NCBI GenBank assembly: GCA_002352135.1
Contig: DEHW01000166.1
Coordinates: 856 to 19,000 of the forward strand
From: Lysobacterales bacterium UBA2790
Lineage (GTDB): Bacteria > Pseudomonadota > Gammaproteobacteria > Xanthomonadales > Xanthomonadaceae
DNA: 18,145 bases
Reading direction: 5' to 3'
Each line of letters starts with the position of its first letter. The stretch's first letter is position 1. Shown here piece after piece: positions 1 through 7,195 of this stretch. The translations under genes and the position numbers were made by a program. The notes beneath the pieces were generated by a model, which saw nothing but the letters and a program-made list of their open reading frames with translations, had not been told where the DNA came from and made no database searches.

Positions 1-2270
1 AAGCCGTAGCCCGCGAACTTCTCCATCAGGTCGAAGACCTCGTCGGCCTTGGCCTCGGCGATGCCCTGGGCGACGGCACCGGCGCGGAACTTGCCCCGCT
101 CCTTGGCCATCTCCTCGGGCTTCTTCTTGCCCATGGCGCGGCGCAGCAGGTCCGCGCCACCCAGGCTGTAGCCGCCCATCACCTGGGCCGCCTGCATGAC
201 CTGCTCCTGGTAGACGAAGATGCCGTAGGTCTCCTCGAGCACCGGCGCCAGCAAGGGGTGCGGGAAGGTCACCGCCTCCTTGCCGTTCTTGCGCGCGCAA
301 AAGCTCGGGATGTTCTCCATCGGCCCCGGCCGGAACATCGCGTTGAGCGCGATCAGGTCTTCCAGGCGCGTCGGCCTGGCGTCGCGCAGCATGCCCTGCA
401 TGCCGCGGCTCTCGAACTGGAACACCGCCTCGGTCAGGCCGTCGGTGAACAGCTTGTAGGTGCGCGCGTCGTCCAGCGGCAGCTGCTCGTAGCCGAAGTC
501 CTGCCGGCCCGGGCGGCGCGCGCGGATGAACTCGCGCGCCAGCTCCAGGATGGTCAGCGTGGCCAGACCCAGGAAGTCGAACTTGACCAGCCCGATCGCC
601 TCGACATCGTCCTTGTCGAACTGCGTGACCACACTGCGTACGCTGCCGTCCTTCGGCGGCGGTTCGGCAAACAACGGCGAGAACTCGGTCAACGGCTCGG
701 GTGCAATGACCACGCCACCGGCGTGCTTGCCGGCATTGCGGGTCAGGTCTTCCAGCTTCAGTGCAAGATCGAGAACCTCGCGGACTTCGTCCTCGGTCTC
801 ATAACGCTGCAACAACTCGGCGGAGGTCAGCGTGCTGTCCTTCTGAGCCGCCTGCGAGCGCCCCAGCGCATCGTCGAGCGAAATGCCGAGCGTGTTGGGG
901 ATCAGCTTGGCGATGCTGTCGACGGCGGGGAAGGGAAGTCCCAGCACGCGGCCACAGTCGCGCACCGCCGCCTTCGCGGCCATGGTGCCGTACGTGATGA
1001 TCTGACTGACCCGATCATGCCCGTACTTGCGACCCACATAGGCGATCACCTCGTCGCGGCGGTCCATGCAGAAGTCGATGTCGAAGTCGGGCATCGACAC
1101 GCGCTCCGGATTGAGGAAGCGCTCGAACAGCAGGTCGTAGGGAATCGGGTCGAGGTCGGTAATGCCCAGCGCCCAGGCGACCAGCGAACCGGCACCGGAG
1201 CCACGTCCTGGCCCGACGGGAATATCGTTCTGCTTGGCCCAGTTGATGAAGTCGGCGACGATCAGAAAGTAGCCGGGGAAGCCCATCTTGCAGATCACAT
1301 CGAGTTCGATGTCCAGGCGTTGCCGATAACTGTCCTGGCTATGGCCTTCCGCCACGGGGTGTTTCGCCAGCCGTGCTTGCAGGCCGCGATGCGATTCCGA
1401 CCGGATCCAACTGTCCAGAGTGTGCTCATCGGGCACCGGAAACGCGGGCAGGTAGTACGTGCCGAGACGCAGTTCCAGATTGCAGCGGGCGGCGAGATCC
1501 AGCGTGTTGTCGAGCGCTTCCGGCAGGTCTGAAAACAGCGACGCCATTTCTTCGCCGCTGCGCAGGTATTGCTCCTCGCGGTAATCACGAGGCCGACGCG
1601 GATCGCCAAGTTGTCGGCCACCCGCGATACAGACGCGCGCTTCGTGTGCATCGAATCCATCGCGGTCGAGGAAACGCACATCGTTACTGATCATCGCAGC
1701 GCAGCCCTGGCTGCCTGCCAACCATTGCGCCGCTTGATTGAACAGCGTTTCGTCCTCGTGCCCGGTGCGCGAGAGTTCCAGGTAGCAACGGTCTGCAAAC
1801 GCAGACTGCCAGCGCTGCAGCGCAGCCTGCGCTTGTGCGAACTTGTGTTCGCGGAGGTGATGCGCGATATCGCTGCGACGACCCGCCAACAAGAACAGGC
1901 CATCGGCGTGCTCTCTGACCCATTGGGCTTGAACACGCACATGATCGCCCTGGTGGCCCTCCAGCCAAGCGCGGGTGAGCAATTGCGAGAGGTTCAGATA
2001 CCCTGAACGATCACGGCAAAGCAGGGTCAGCTGCGTCTGCGTCCCATCGTCCATCTCGACCAACACGTCGCTGCCCGCGATGGGCTTGATGCCAGCGCCC
2101 TGCGCCGCCTTGTAGAACTTGACCAAGGCGAACAGGTTGCTCTGGTCGGTCACCGCGACGGCAGGCAGGCCACGGCTCGCGCAGGCTTTCACCAGCTCCG
2201 GCAGGCGGATGGTGGAGTCGGTCAGCGAATACTCGCTATGCAGGTGGAGATGCGCGAAGCGTGCGGACAT
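1..2270 (-). CDS. dnaE: DNA polymerase III alpha subunit (partial, 3' end off the left edge)
   Basis: This is the catalytic subunit of the replicative DNA polymerase; 756 codons are visible of a family that usually has about 1160-1190. The ATG at 2268-2270 starts MSARFAHLHLHSEYS, the N-terminal PHP domain motif (H9-L-H11). The fingers/palm region carries GPGRGSGAGSLVAW, then PDFDID at 394-399 (D395 and D397 match E. coli D401 and D403), and VKFDFLG with D565 as the third catalytic aspartate. TRNAGKHAGGV and LRRAMGKKKPEEM are also typical. The reading frame is intact to the edge. Compared with E. coli, about 16 extra residues lie between the second and third aspartates, as I recall from Xanthomonadales DnaE. 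Codon use changes sharply at about nt 570-640: the distal part has almost only G/C at third positions (see findings). The gene is divergent from proB, with no gene directly upstream on its own strand. Confidence 0.97.
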   Translation of the reverse strand, partial: MSARFAHLHLHSEYSLTDSTIRLPELVKACASRGLPAVAVTDQSNLFALVKFYKAAQGAGIKPIAGSDVLVEMDDGTQTQLTLLCRDRSGYLNLSQLLTRAWLEGHQGDHVRVQAQWVREHADGLFLLAGRRSDIAHHLREHKFAQAQAALQRWQSAFADRCYLELSRTGHEDETLFNQAAQWLAGSQGCAAMISNDVRFLDRDGFDAHEARVCIAGGRQLGDPRRPRDYREEQYLRSGEEMASLFSDLPEALDNTLDLAARCNLELRLGTYYLPAFPVPDEHTLDSWIRSESHRGLQARLAKHPVAEGHSQDSYRQRLDIELDVICKMGFPGYFLIVADFINWAKQNDIPVGPGRGSGAGSLVAWALGITDLDPIPYDLLFERFLNPERVSMPDFDIDFCMDRRDEVIAYVGRKYGHDRVSQIITYGTMAAKAAVRDCGRVLGLPFPAVDSIAKLIPNTLGISLDDALGRSQAAQKDSTLTSAELLQRYETEDEVREVLDLALKLEDLTRNAGKHAGGVVIAPEPLTEFSPLFAEPPPKDGSVRSVVTQFDKDDVEAIGLVKFDFLGLATLTILELAREFIRARRPGRQDFGYEQLPLDDARTYKLFTDGLTEAVFQFESRGMQGMLRDARPTRLEDLIALNAMFRPGPMENIPSFCARKNGKEAVTFPHPLLAPVLEETYGIFVYQEQVMQAAQVMGGYSLGGADLLRRAMGKKKPEEMAKERGKFRAGAVAQGIAEAKADEVFDLMEKFAGYG

Positions 2271-2432
2271 GGTTCGGCCCGAAGTGGAAGGGCAGGCTAA
2301 TCGTCACCTGCGGTGCCGACAAGAGTTGACACGCAGTGCGCCTGGCTGAGTGCGGCGTGCCAGAACCATTTGCCACATGCAAATCGCTATCGCTCCGCTA
2401 CGATTTGCGCGATTCATTGGAGGTGATCGCCC
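2271..2432. other. Divergent intergenic region between dnaE and proB
   Basis: These 162 bp must hold the promoters of both dnaE (leftward) and proB (rightward). A TTGACA matching the -35 consensus lies at 2326-2331 on the plus strand, but no acceptable -10 follows at 16-18 bp. For dnaE, the best minus-strand pair is TTGTCG, 17 bp, TAGCCT, which is weak. A possible proB -10, TACGAT at 2398-2403, overlaps the right half of a dyad. None of these is strong enough to call as a promoter. Confidence 0.5.
2379..2408. promoter_or_regulatory. Inverted repeat upstream of proB (possible operator)
   Basis: A perfect 8-bp dyad, GCAAATCG (2379-2386) and CGATTTGC (2401-2408), is separated by 14 bp. It ends 10 bp before the proB Shine-Dalgarno sequence and overlaps a candidate -10 (TACGAT, 2398-2403). 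The spacing of about two helical turns centre to centre fits a dimeric repressor site. A hairpin in the proB leader is an alternative. No known regulator is recognised. Confidence 0.3.
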
Positions 2433-3536
2433 ATGTCGGCGCAGTGCATAGTCGTCAAGTTCGGTACATCGACCGTCACCGCCGGCGGTCCAGGACCCGA
2501 TGAGGTGAGACTGTCTGCGCTGTGTCACCAGATCGCGCACCTGCGGGCGCAGGGACATCAGGTCGTGCTGGTCAGCTCGGGCGCGGTGGCGACGGGGCGC
2601 AGTGCCTTGGGTGCCGAAGCGGCACGCGACATGCCGCTGAAGCAGATGCACGCGGCGGTGGGGCAACCGCGTTTACATGCGCTGTATCAGCGCCTGTTCG
2701 GCGCGCTGGACATCCAGGTTGCGCAGGTTCTGTTGACCCGATCGGATGTCGAGAATCGGCGCCGCTACCTCAATGCGCGCGAAGCGCTCACCACCATGCT
2801 CGCGCATGGCGTGCTGCCCATCGTCAACGAGAACGACACCGTCGCCACGGAGGAAATCCGGCTGGGTGACAACGACATGCTGTCCGCCCTGGTGGCCGGC
2901 CTGGTGGACGCGGATCGCCTGGTTCTGTTGACGGATCAAGCGGGTTTGTACGACCGCGATCCACGTGTTGATCCGCAGGCGCGACTGATTTCTCGCGTGG
3001 GTGCAACCGAATTGACAGAGCAGATGCGTGCGGCGGCTGGCGGTAGCGGTCGACTTGGCACGGGTGGCATGGCAACCAAATTGGCGGCTGCCGATCTGGC
3101 GCGGCGTTCAGGCTGCGTCGCGCATATCGCTGCGGGTGCCGAACCCAACGTATTGGTTCGCCTGTTGCAGGATGAAGCCGTGGGAACACGCTTCGAGCTG
3201 GTCGAGGAGCGCGTGCAGGCACGCAAGCGCTACATCCTTGGCGGGCCTGCCTGTGGTGAACTGCAAGTGGACGACGGCGCGGCGCGGGCGCTGATTCGTG
3301 GCGGCAGCCTGTTGCCGATTGGCATGGTGCAGTGCTCAGGACGCTTCGACCGAGGCGATGCCGTGCGGGTTGTCGACGCGGACGGCACCGAGTTGGCGCG
3401 GGGTATTGCCGCGTACAACAGTGAGGACATGCCGCGTCTGTGTCGGCGACGCTCGGACGAGATCGAGCGCATTCTCGGGTATCGTTACGCCGATGAAGTG
3501 ATTCACCGCAGTGATCTGGTGTTGACCGCCTCGTAG
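2433..3536 (+). CDS. proB: Glutamate 5-kinase
   Basis: It phosphorylates L-glutamate with ATP to gamma-glutamyl phosphate, the first and normally proline-inhibited step of proline synthesis in the cytoplasm. The 367 residues equal the length of E. coli ProB. The amino-acid kinase domain (about 1-255) shows KFGTSTVTAGG at the start, VLVSSGAVATGR near residue 45, NENDTVATEEIRLGDND near 130-146, and GTGGMATKLAAAD near 210-222. A C-terminal PUA domain (about 270-360) follows, including SEDMPRL. The start is fixed by a very strong Shine-Dalgarno sequence, GGAGGTGATC at 2419-2428, four bases before the ATG. proA lies 211 bp downstream on the same strand. The TAG stop (3534-3536) is also the first three bases of a long palindromic element, so the last codons or the stop may have been set by its insertion; the protein nevertheless looks full length. 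Confidence 0.96.
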   Translation: MSAQCIVVKFGTSTVTAGGPGPDEVRLSALCHQIAHLRAQGHQVVLVSSGAVATGRSALGAEAARDMPLKQMHAAVGQPRLHALYQRLFGALDIQVAQVLLTRSDVENRRRYLNAREALTTMLAHGVLPIVNENDTVATEEIRLGDNDMLSALVAGLVDADRLVLLTDQAGLYDRDPRVDPQARLISRVGATELTEQMRAAAGGSGRLGTGGMATKLAAADLARRSGCVAHIAAGAEPNVLVRLLQDEAVGTRFELVEERVQARKRYILGGPACGELQVDDGAARALIRGGSLLPIGMVQCSGRFDRGDAVRVVDADGTELARGIAAYNSEDMPRLCRRRSDEIERILGYRYADEVIHRSDLVLTAS

Positions 3537-3700
3537 GAACCTGTCGGACTTTGGAATAATCGGCTGCAAATCCGTCTGGACGGTGCGGATTTCACCGCTT
3601 TTTGGGGCAATAGAATCCACTATTACCCTGCAAAAGCGGCGAAATCCGCCCTCGCCCAGCCAGATTTTCGCTTCTATTCCCAAAGCCCGACAGGCTCCTA
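3534..3700. repeat. 167-bp nested palindromic element between proB and proA (MITE/REP-like)
   Basis: The two halves are near-complete inverted copies around a 6-nt loop (3614-3619). Outer arms: TAGGAACCTGTCGGACTTTG at 3534-3553 and onward pairs with the reverse complement of the sequence ending CCCGACAGGCTCCTA at 3700, with two mismatches and one indel over about 25 bp. Inner arms: 3585-3602 against 3632-3649 match at 17 of 18 positions. Next to the loop, CAATAG (3608-3613) faces CTATTA (3620-3625). The segment between the arms is less well conserved. In RNA it would fold into one long stem. No transposase gene is present. It occurs once in this window, so its repeat status in the genome is inferred from its shape. 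It occupies most of the proB-proA gap. Confidence 0.75.
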
Positions 3701-3730
3701 GTCCAAGGCCAGATCACGCTGATATCGGCA

Positions 3731-3741
3731 GGAGAGAGGAG
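3731..3741 (+). promoter_or_regulatory. Ribosome binding site fixing the proA start
   Basis: The purine-rich run GGAGAGAGGAG lies 6 bases before the ATG at 3748. It selects this start over an in-frame GTG at 3583, which lies inside the palindromic element and would add 55 residues with no counterpart in ProA proteins. Confidence 0.75.
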
Positions 3742-3747
3742 AACACG

Positions 3748-5031
3748 ATGGAGTCGGATGGTGCCCAGCGCAAGCAGCGCATTGCCGCCAAGGCGAGCTT
3801 GGCGCGGCTGGCCCAGCCTGCTTGGTCAGTACGTGCGGGGGTAGAGCGCGATGCGGTGCTGCGTTCATTGGCAATGGCGCTGCGAGCGGCGATCCCGGAC
3901 GTGCTGCGGGCGAATGCGCTGGATGTGGCGCAAGCCGTTGCCGGTGGCTACAACAAGGCGTTCATCGATCGCCTGATGCTCTCTCAGGACACACTGCTTG
4001 GCGTGGCCGATGACATCGAAACCGTGGCCGCATTGCCCGATCCCTTGGCGTGGCAGTCAGCGCCCACGTGCCTGCCCAGTGGGTTGTGTCTACGCCGCCA
4101 AGCCGTGCCGCTCGGTGTGCTGGGTGTCATCTATGAGTCGCGACCGAACGTCACCATCGATATCGCTGCCGCAGCACTGAAGTCCGGCAATGCGGTGGTG
4201 CTGCGCGGTGGACGTGAAGCGCGGCAGAGCAACCTGGCGCTGTTGCAGATCATTCACCGCGTCCTGCGTGAAGCCGATGTGGATCCGGCACTGGTCAGTT
4301 ACGTCGATGAGCCAGACCGCGAGGCCGTGCTGGATCTGCTGCAGTTGCAGGGCTTGATTGATGTGCTGATTCCACGCGGTGGTCAGAGTCTGGTGGATCT
4401 CTGCAGGCAGCATGCGCGCATGCCCTTGATTGCTGGCGGCGCGGGTGTCGTGCATCTGTATGTTGACCAGTGCGTCGACGTGCATCGCGCGGTGGCGGTG
4501 ATCCTGAATGCCAAGCAGCAGCGCCCGTCGGCGTGTAACGCACTCGACACGCTGCTGCTGCATGCCGGGGTCGCTGCCAAGGTGATCGCGACGCTGGCTC
4601 CGGGGCTGATCGAGGCGGGTATCGAGGTTCATGCAGACCCGCAGGCGAGCGACTTGCTTCGAAGCGCTGGTTTGCAAAGCCAAGCGCTGCTGACGGCCGA
4701 TCTGGATCGCGAATGGCTGGCGCTGACCATGAACATTGTTGTGGTTGCCGATGTCGACGCGGCCATTGCGCATATCGCCCGCCATGGCAGTGGACATTCC
4801 GAAGCAATCCTCGGCGACGATCTGGGTGTGGCGGCACGCTTTCTGCAGCAAGTCGATGCGGCGGCGGTGTACCACAACGCCAGCACGCGTTTCAGCGACG
4901 GCGGCCAGTTCGGCATGGGCGTGGAGGTCGCCGTTTCGACATCGCGCTTGCATCCGCGAGGTCCAGTGGGACCCGCGGAGCTGACCAGCGTCAAATGGAT
5001 TGGCACCGGCGACTACCTTGCGCGAAGATGA
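3748..5031 (+). CDS. proA: Gamma-glutamyl phosphate reductase (glutamate-5-semialdehyde dehydrogenase)
   Basis: It reduces gamma-glutamyl phosphate with NADPH to glutamate-5-semialdehyde, which cyclises to pyrroline-5-carboxylate, the precursor of proline. The 427 residues compare with 417 in E. coli ProA. Family marks are LGVIYESRPNVTIDIAAAAL with LKSGNAVVLRGG, then PRGGQSLVD, IAGGAGVVHLYVD, and the catalytic segment QQRPSACNALDTLLL with the likely nucleophile C263. The C-terminal part has TRFSDGGQFGMGVEVAVSTS and ends KWIGTGDYLARR, as usual for ProA. It is probably co-transcribed with proB, whose product it uses directly; the two enzymes are known to act together because the intermediate is unstable. 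The large palindrome between the genes could affect coupling or mRNA processing. No other proline or arginine gene is present in the window. Confidence 0.96.
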   Translation: MESDGAQRKQRIAAKASLARLAQPAWSVRAGVERDAVLRSLAMALRAAIPDVLRANALDVAQAVAGGYNKAFIDRLMLSQDTLLGVADDIETVAALPDPLAWQSAPTCLPSGLCLRRQAVPLGVLGVIYESRPNVTIDIAAAALKSGNAVVLRGGREARQSNLALLQIIHRVLREADVDPALVSYVDEPDREAVLDLLQLQGLIDVLIPRGGQSLVDLCRQHARMPLIAGGAGVVHLYVDQCVDVHRAVAVILNAKQQRPSACNALDTLLLHAGVAAKVIATLAPGLIEAGIEVHADPQASDLLRSAGLQSQALLTADLDREWLALTMNIVVVADVDAAIAHIARHGSGHSEAILGDDLGVAARFLQQVDAAAVYHNASTRFSDGGQFGMGVEVAVSTSRLHPRGPVGPAELTSVKWIGTGDYLARR

Positions 5032-5062
5032 GCCGGTGAGTTGATCGTTGCCGCGGTGGCGT

Positions 5063-5091
5063 TGCGAATCAGCGCATTCGCAGCGTGTTTT
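5063..5091 (+). terminator. Possible terminator after proA
   Basis: A 7-bp stem, TGCGAAT (5063-5069) and ATTCGCA (5076-5082), encloses the 6-nt loop CAGCGC. It is followed by GCGTGTTTT, a short and interrupted T-run. It starts 31 bp after the proA stop. The stem is short and half A/T, so it is weak at best. Confidence 0.35.
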
Positions 5092-5155
5092 GCGTCACGT
5101 GCCGGTGTGTCGGATTCTGGTGATATGGACAACCCAAAGTGAGGCTGCTCCCCGC

Positions 5156-7195
5156 GTGACCTGTATTGCTGGATTCAGACATTCGTTCTCCAAGCGCTTG
5201 GCGATGGCTTGCATGCTGCTGGCATGCTTCCCTTTGCCCGCGTTTGCGCAATCCGTGCAGGAACCAGTCGAATTGACGGTGGCGCGTATTGCCGAATTGG
5301 AGACCTTGCGTCGAAAAGATCCGCAATCTGCGCTGCAAGGTTTGGAGACGATCGTTTCCAATGTGAATGCACCCGATGAGGTTCGACGTGAGGCGGCATT
5401 CGTCGGCGCGCAAATTGCGCGAAACGCAGGCATCGACGACAGCCAGGCGCGACTGCAAGCACATCTCTCTGCCGCGTCCGCCTCAGGTCAAGAGGGTTCA
5501 GCGCTGTTGGTGAAGCTGTTGAACGCCTATGCCATGGCAGAAAAGGGTGAGACAGACGTCGCTTGGCGAGCCTTGCAGCCGTTGATGGAGGAGTTGCCTT
5601 TCCACCTGACCCCTCGAGAGCGCGCTCGCGTGGCCTTGGTCTACGCGTTCCTGCTGCACAGTGCTGGTGAGCTTGGCTCTGCCATCACCGCCTATCAGGA
5701 AGCCGTTGAGCTGGCTGAATCCAGTCAAATGATCTCTCTCGCCACGCGTGCGCGCCTGCAGTTGGCCTGGGCGGTCACGCAATACGGGCAGAACGCCCGC
5801 GGCGAGGCGCTGGTCAGAGAATCACTTGAGGATGCCGAGGCCAATCAGGATCAGGCCGCCATCATCGTGGCCTACACCTCGCTCGGAATGGTGATGGAGC
5901 AGCGCGGTGATCTGGAAGGGTTTCTGGCCATGATGACGATGGCGATTGATCGGGCGAAGCAATACGGCATCCTCGATGACTTGCCAGTGTTGTTGGGCAA
6001 CGTGGCGCACTACCACTTGTCAACGAAGGACTTCAAATCGGCCGAAGCGGCTGCCAGTGAGGCGTTGCAATTCTCGCTCGCGCAACAGGATGACGATGGG
6101 ATCTCGTTGGGCAAGATCAATCTGGGTCTAGCCATGATTGGTCTGGGCAAGGTGGCGGATGGGCGAGGCCTGGTGCGAGAGGGCATTGCCATGGATTCGC
6201 GGCGCGGCCTGATCAACGATGTCGCCATGGGACTGGAGGATTTGGGGCGGGCACTGGAAGAAGCTGGAGACTTGTCGGGAGCGGTCGAGGCATTGCACGA
6301 GGCGCGTCGACTCAGCGATCAGATCCACCGCGATGACCAGCGCCGTGCAGTGCTTGAGTTACAGGAAAAGCTCAACGCGGAGCGGCGCGAGCGCGAGATT
6401 CTCCTGTTGAATTCGGAAAATGCGCTCAAGTCTGCTGAATTGAAGCGCCAGAACATACAACGCCGTCTCTGGTGGTTGCTGAGTGCCGTGTTTGCCCTCG
6501 TCCTCGGTCTTGCCTGGATGGGCATGAAGCGTTTGCGGCAAGACAACACGTCTCTTGCCGGGCGCAATCTGCAGTTGCGCTTGCAGAGCGAGCGCGACCC
6601 GTTGACCGGACTCGCCAACCGGCGGCAGATTCGCCCCTATCTGCAGATGACCGCCAGCCAGGAGTGTTTCGCTGGCGCGGTGCTGATGATCGATGTGGAT
6701 CACTTCAAGCGAATCAATGATGCCTTGGGACATGCCGTCGGAGATCGAATACTTCAGGAGATCGCGCGACGGCTGCGTGCATTCTGTCGCGAGGGTGATC
6801 TGGCCGTGCGAATGGGCGGCGAGGAGTTTCTGTTGTTGATCGATGGAATAGCGGCAGACGCGCTACCGAAATTGGTCTCCAGGCTTCTGGCGCAACTGGC
6901 GGAGCCCTACGAAGCGGATGAACGGCGTGTCGCCGTCTCCGCATCCATCGGATTTGCCACCAGTCCTTTGAACTGTATGACCCGCATTGAGCTGGATGTG
7001 GTCATTCGCTTGGTGGATGCGGCGCTGTATCTGGCCAAGAGCGAAGGGCGGCAGCGTGCGATCGGTGTGCGATGTGTTGCAGACGGTGGTGAGTTGGATG
7101 CGGATAGCGTCACCAAGGATCTGGCAGCTGCTGCGGTACGTGGTGAGGTTGCGCTGATTCGCGTGGATGCCTACGGGACCGAGGTGTCGACGTGA
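5156..7195 (+). CDS. TPR-containing membrane diguanylate cyclase
   Basis: Predicted to make c-di-GMP from two GTP at the inner membrane. From the GTG at 5156 it has 679 residues. A signal peptide (about 1-32, ending LPAFAQS) is followed by TPR-like helical repeats (about 140-395), a charged coiled coil (about 395-437), one membrane segment (438-457) and a cytoplasmic GGDEF domain from DPLTGLANRR at 481. The active-site motif is intact as GGEEF (554-558). An RxxD inhibitory I-site (R545-D548) sits exactly five residues before it, as in PleD. About 45 residues follow the GGDEF domain. I chose GTG 5156 because it gives a proper signal peptide and has GAGG at 5141-5144; an in-frame TTG at 5048 would place a long extension before it. 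The stop overlaps the next gene in TGATG, so the two are probably translationally coupled. The TPR ligand is unknown. Confidence 0.88.
   Translation: MTCIAGFRHSFSKRLAMACMLLACFPLPAFAQSVQEPVELTVARIAELETLRRKDPQSALQGLETIVSNVNAPDEVRREAAFVGAQIARNAGIDDSQARLQAHLSAASASGQEGSALLVKLLNAYAMAEKGETDVAWRALQPLMEELPFHLTPRERARVALVYAFLLHSAGELGSAITAYQEAVELAESSQMISLATRARLQLAWAVTQYGQNARGEALVRESLEDAEANQDQAAIIVAYTSLGMVMEQRGDLEGFLAMMTMAIDRAKQYGILDDLPVLLGNVAHYHLSTKDFKSAEAAASEALQFSLAQQDDDGISLGKINLGLAMIGLGKVADGRGLVREGIAMDSRRGLINDVAMGLEDLGRALEEAGDLSGAVEALHEARRLSDQIHRDDQRRAVLELQEKLNAERREREILLLNSENALKSAELKRQNIQRRLWWLLSAVFALVLGLAWMGMKRLRQDNTSLAGRNLQLRLQSERDPLTGLANRRQIRPYLQMTASQECFAGAVLMIDVDHFKRINDALGHAVGDRILQEIARRLRAFCREGDLAVRMGGEEFLLLIDGIAADALPKLVSRLLAQLAEPYEADERRVAVSASIGFATSPLNCMTRIELDVVIRLVDAALYLAKSEGRQRAIGVRCVADGGELDADSVTKDLAAAAVRGEVALIRVDAYGTEVST

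Noticed and set aside
258..1532. A 424-codon plus-strand open frame opposite dnaE
   Set aside because: It is antisense to clear DnaE motifs, is Arg/Val/Gln-rich without any recognisable domain, and is the usual by-product of GC-rich coding sequence.
2326..2331. TTGACA as a proB -35 box
   Set aside because: No -10-like hexamer occurs 16-18 bp downstream, so it is probably chance.
3583..3747. An N-terminal extension of proA from GTG 3583
   Set aside because: The extension lies mainly inside the palindromic element, has no ProA counterpart, and the ATG at 3748 has a strong Shine-Dalgarno sequence.
4090..4953. A 287-codon minus-strand open frame opposite proA
   Set aside because: It lies wholly within proA, whose motifs are unambiguous, and no ribosome binding site or domain supports it.
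5048..5155. A TTG start at 5048 for the first TPR cyclase
   Set aside because: It would put 36 residues before a well-formed signal peptide and overlaps the possible proA terminator hairpin. GTG 5156 fits better, though the start remains unproven.
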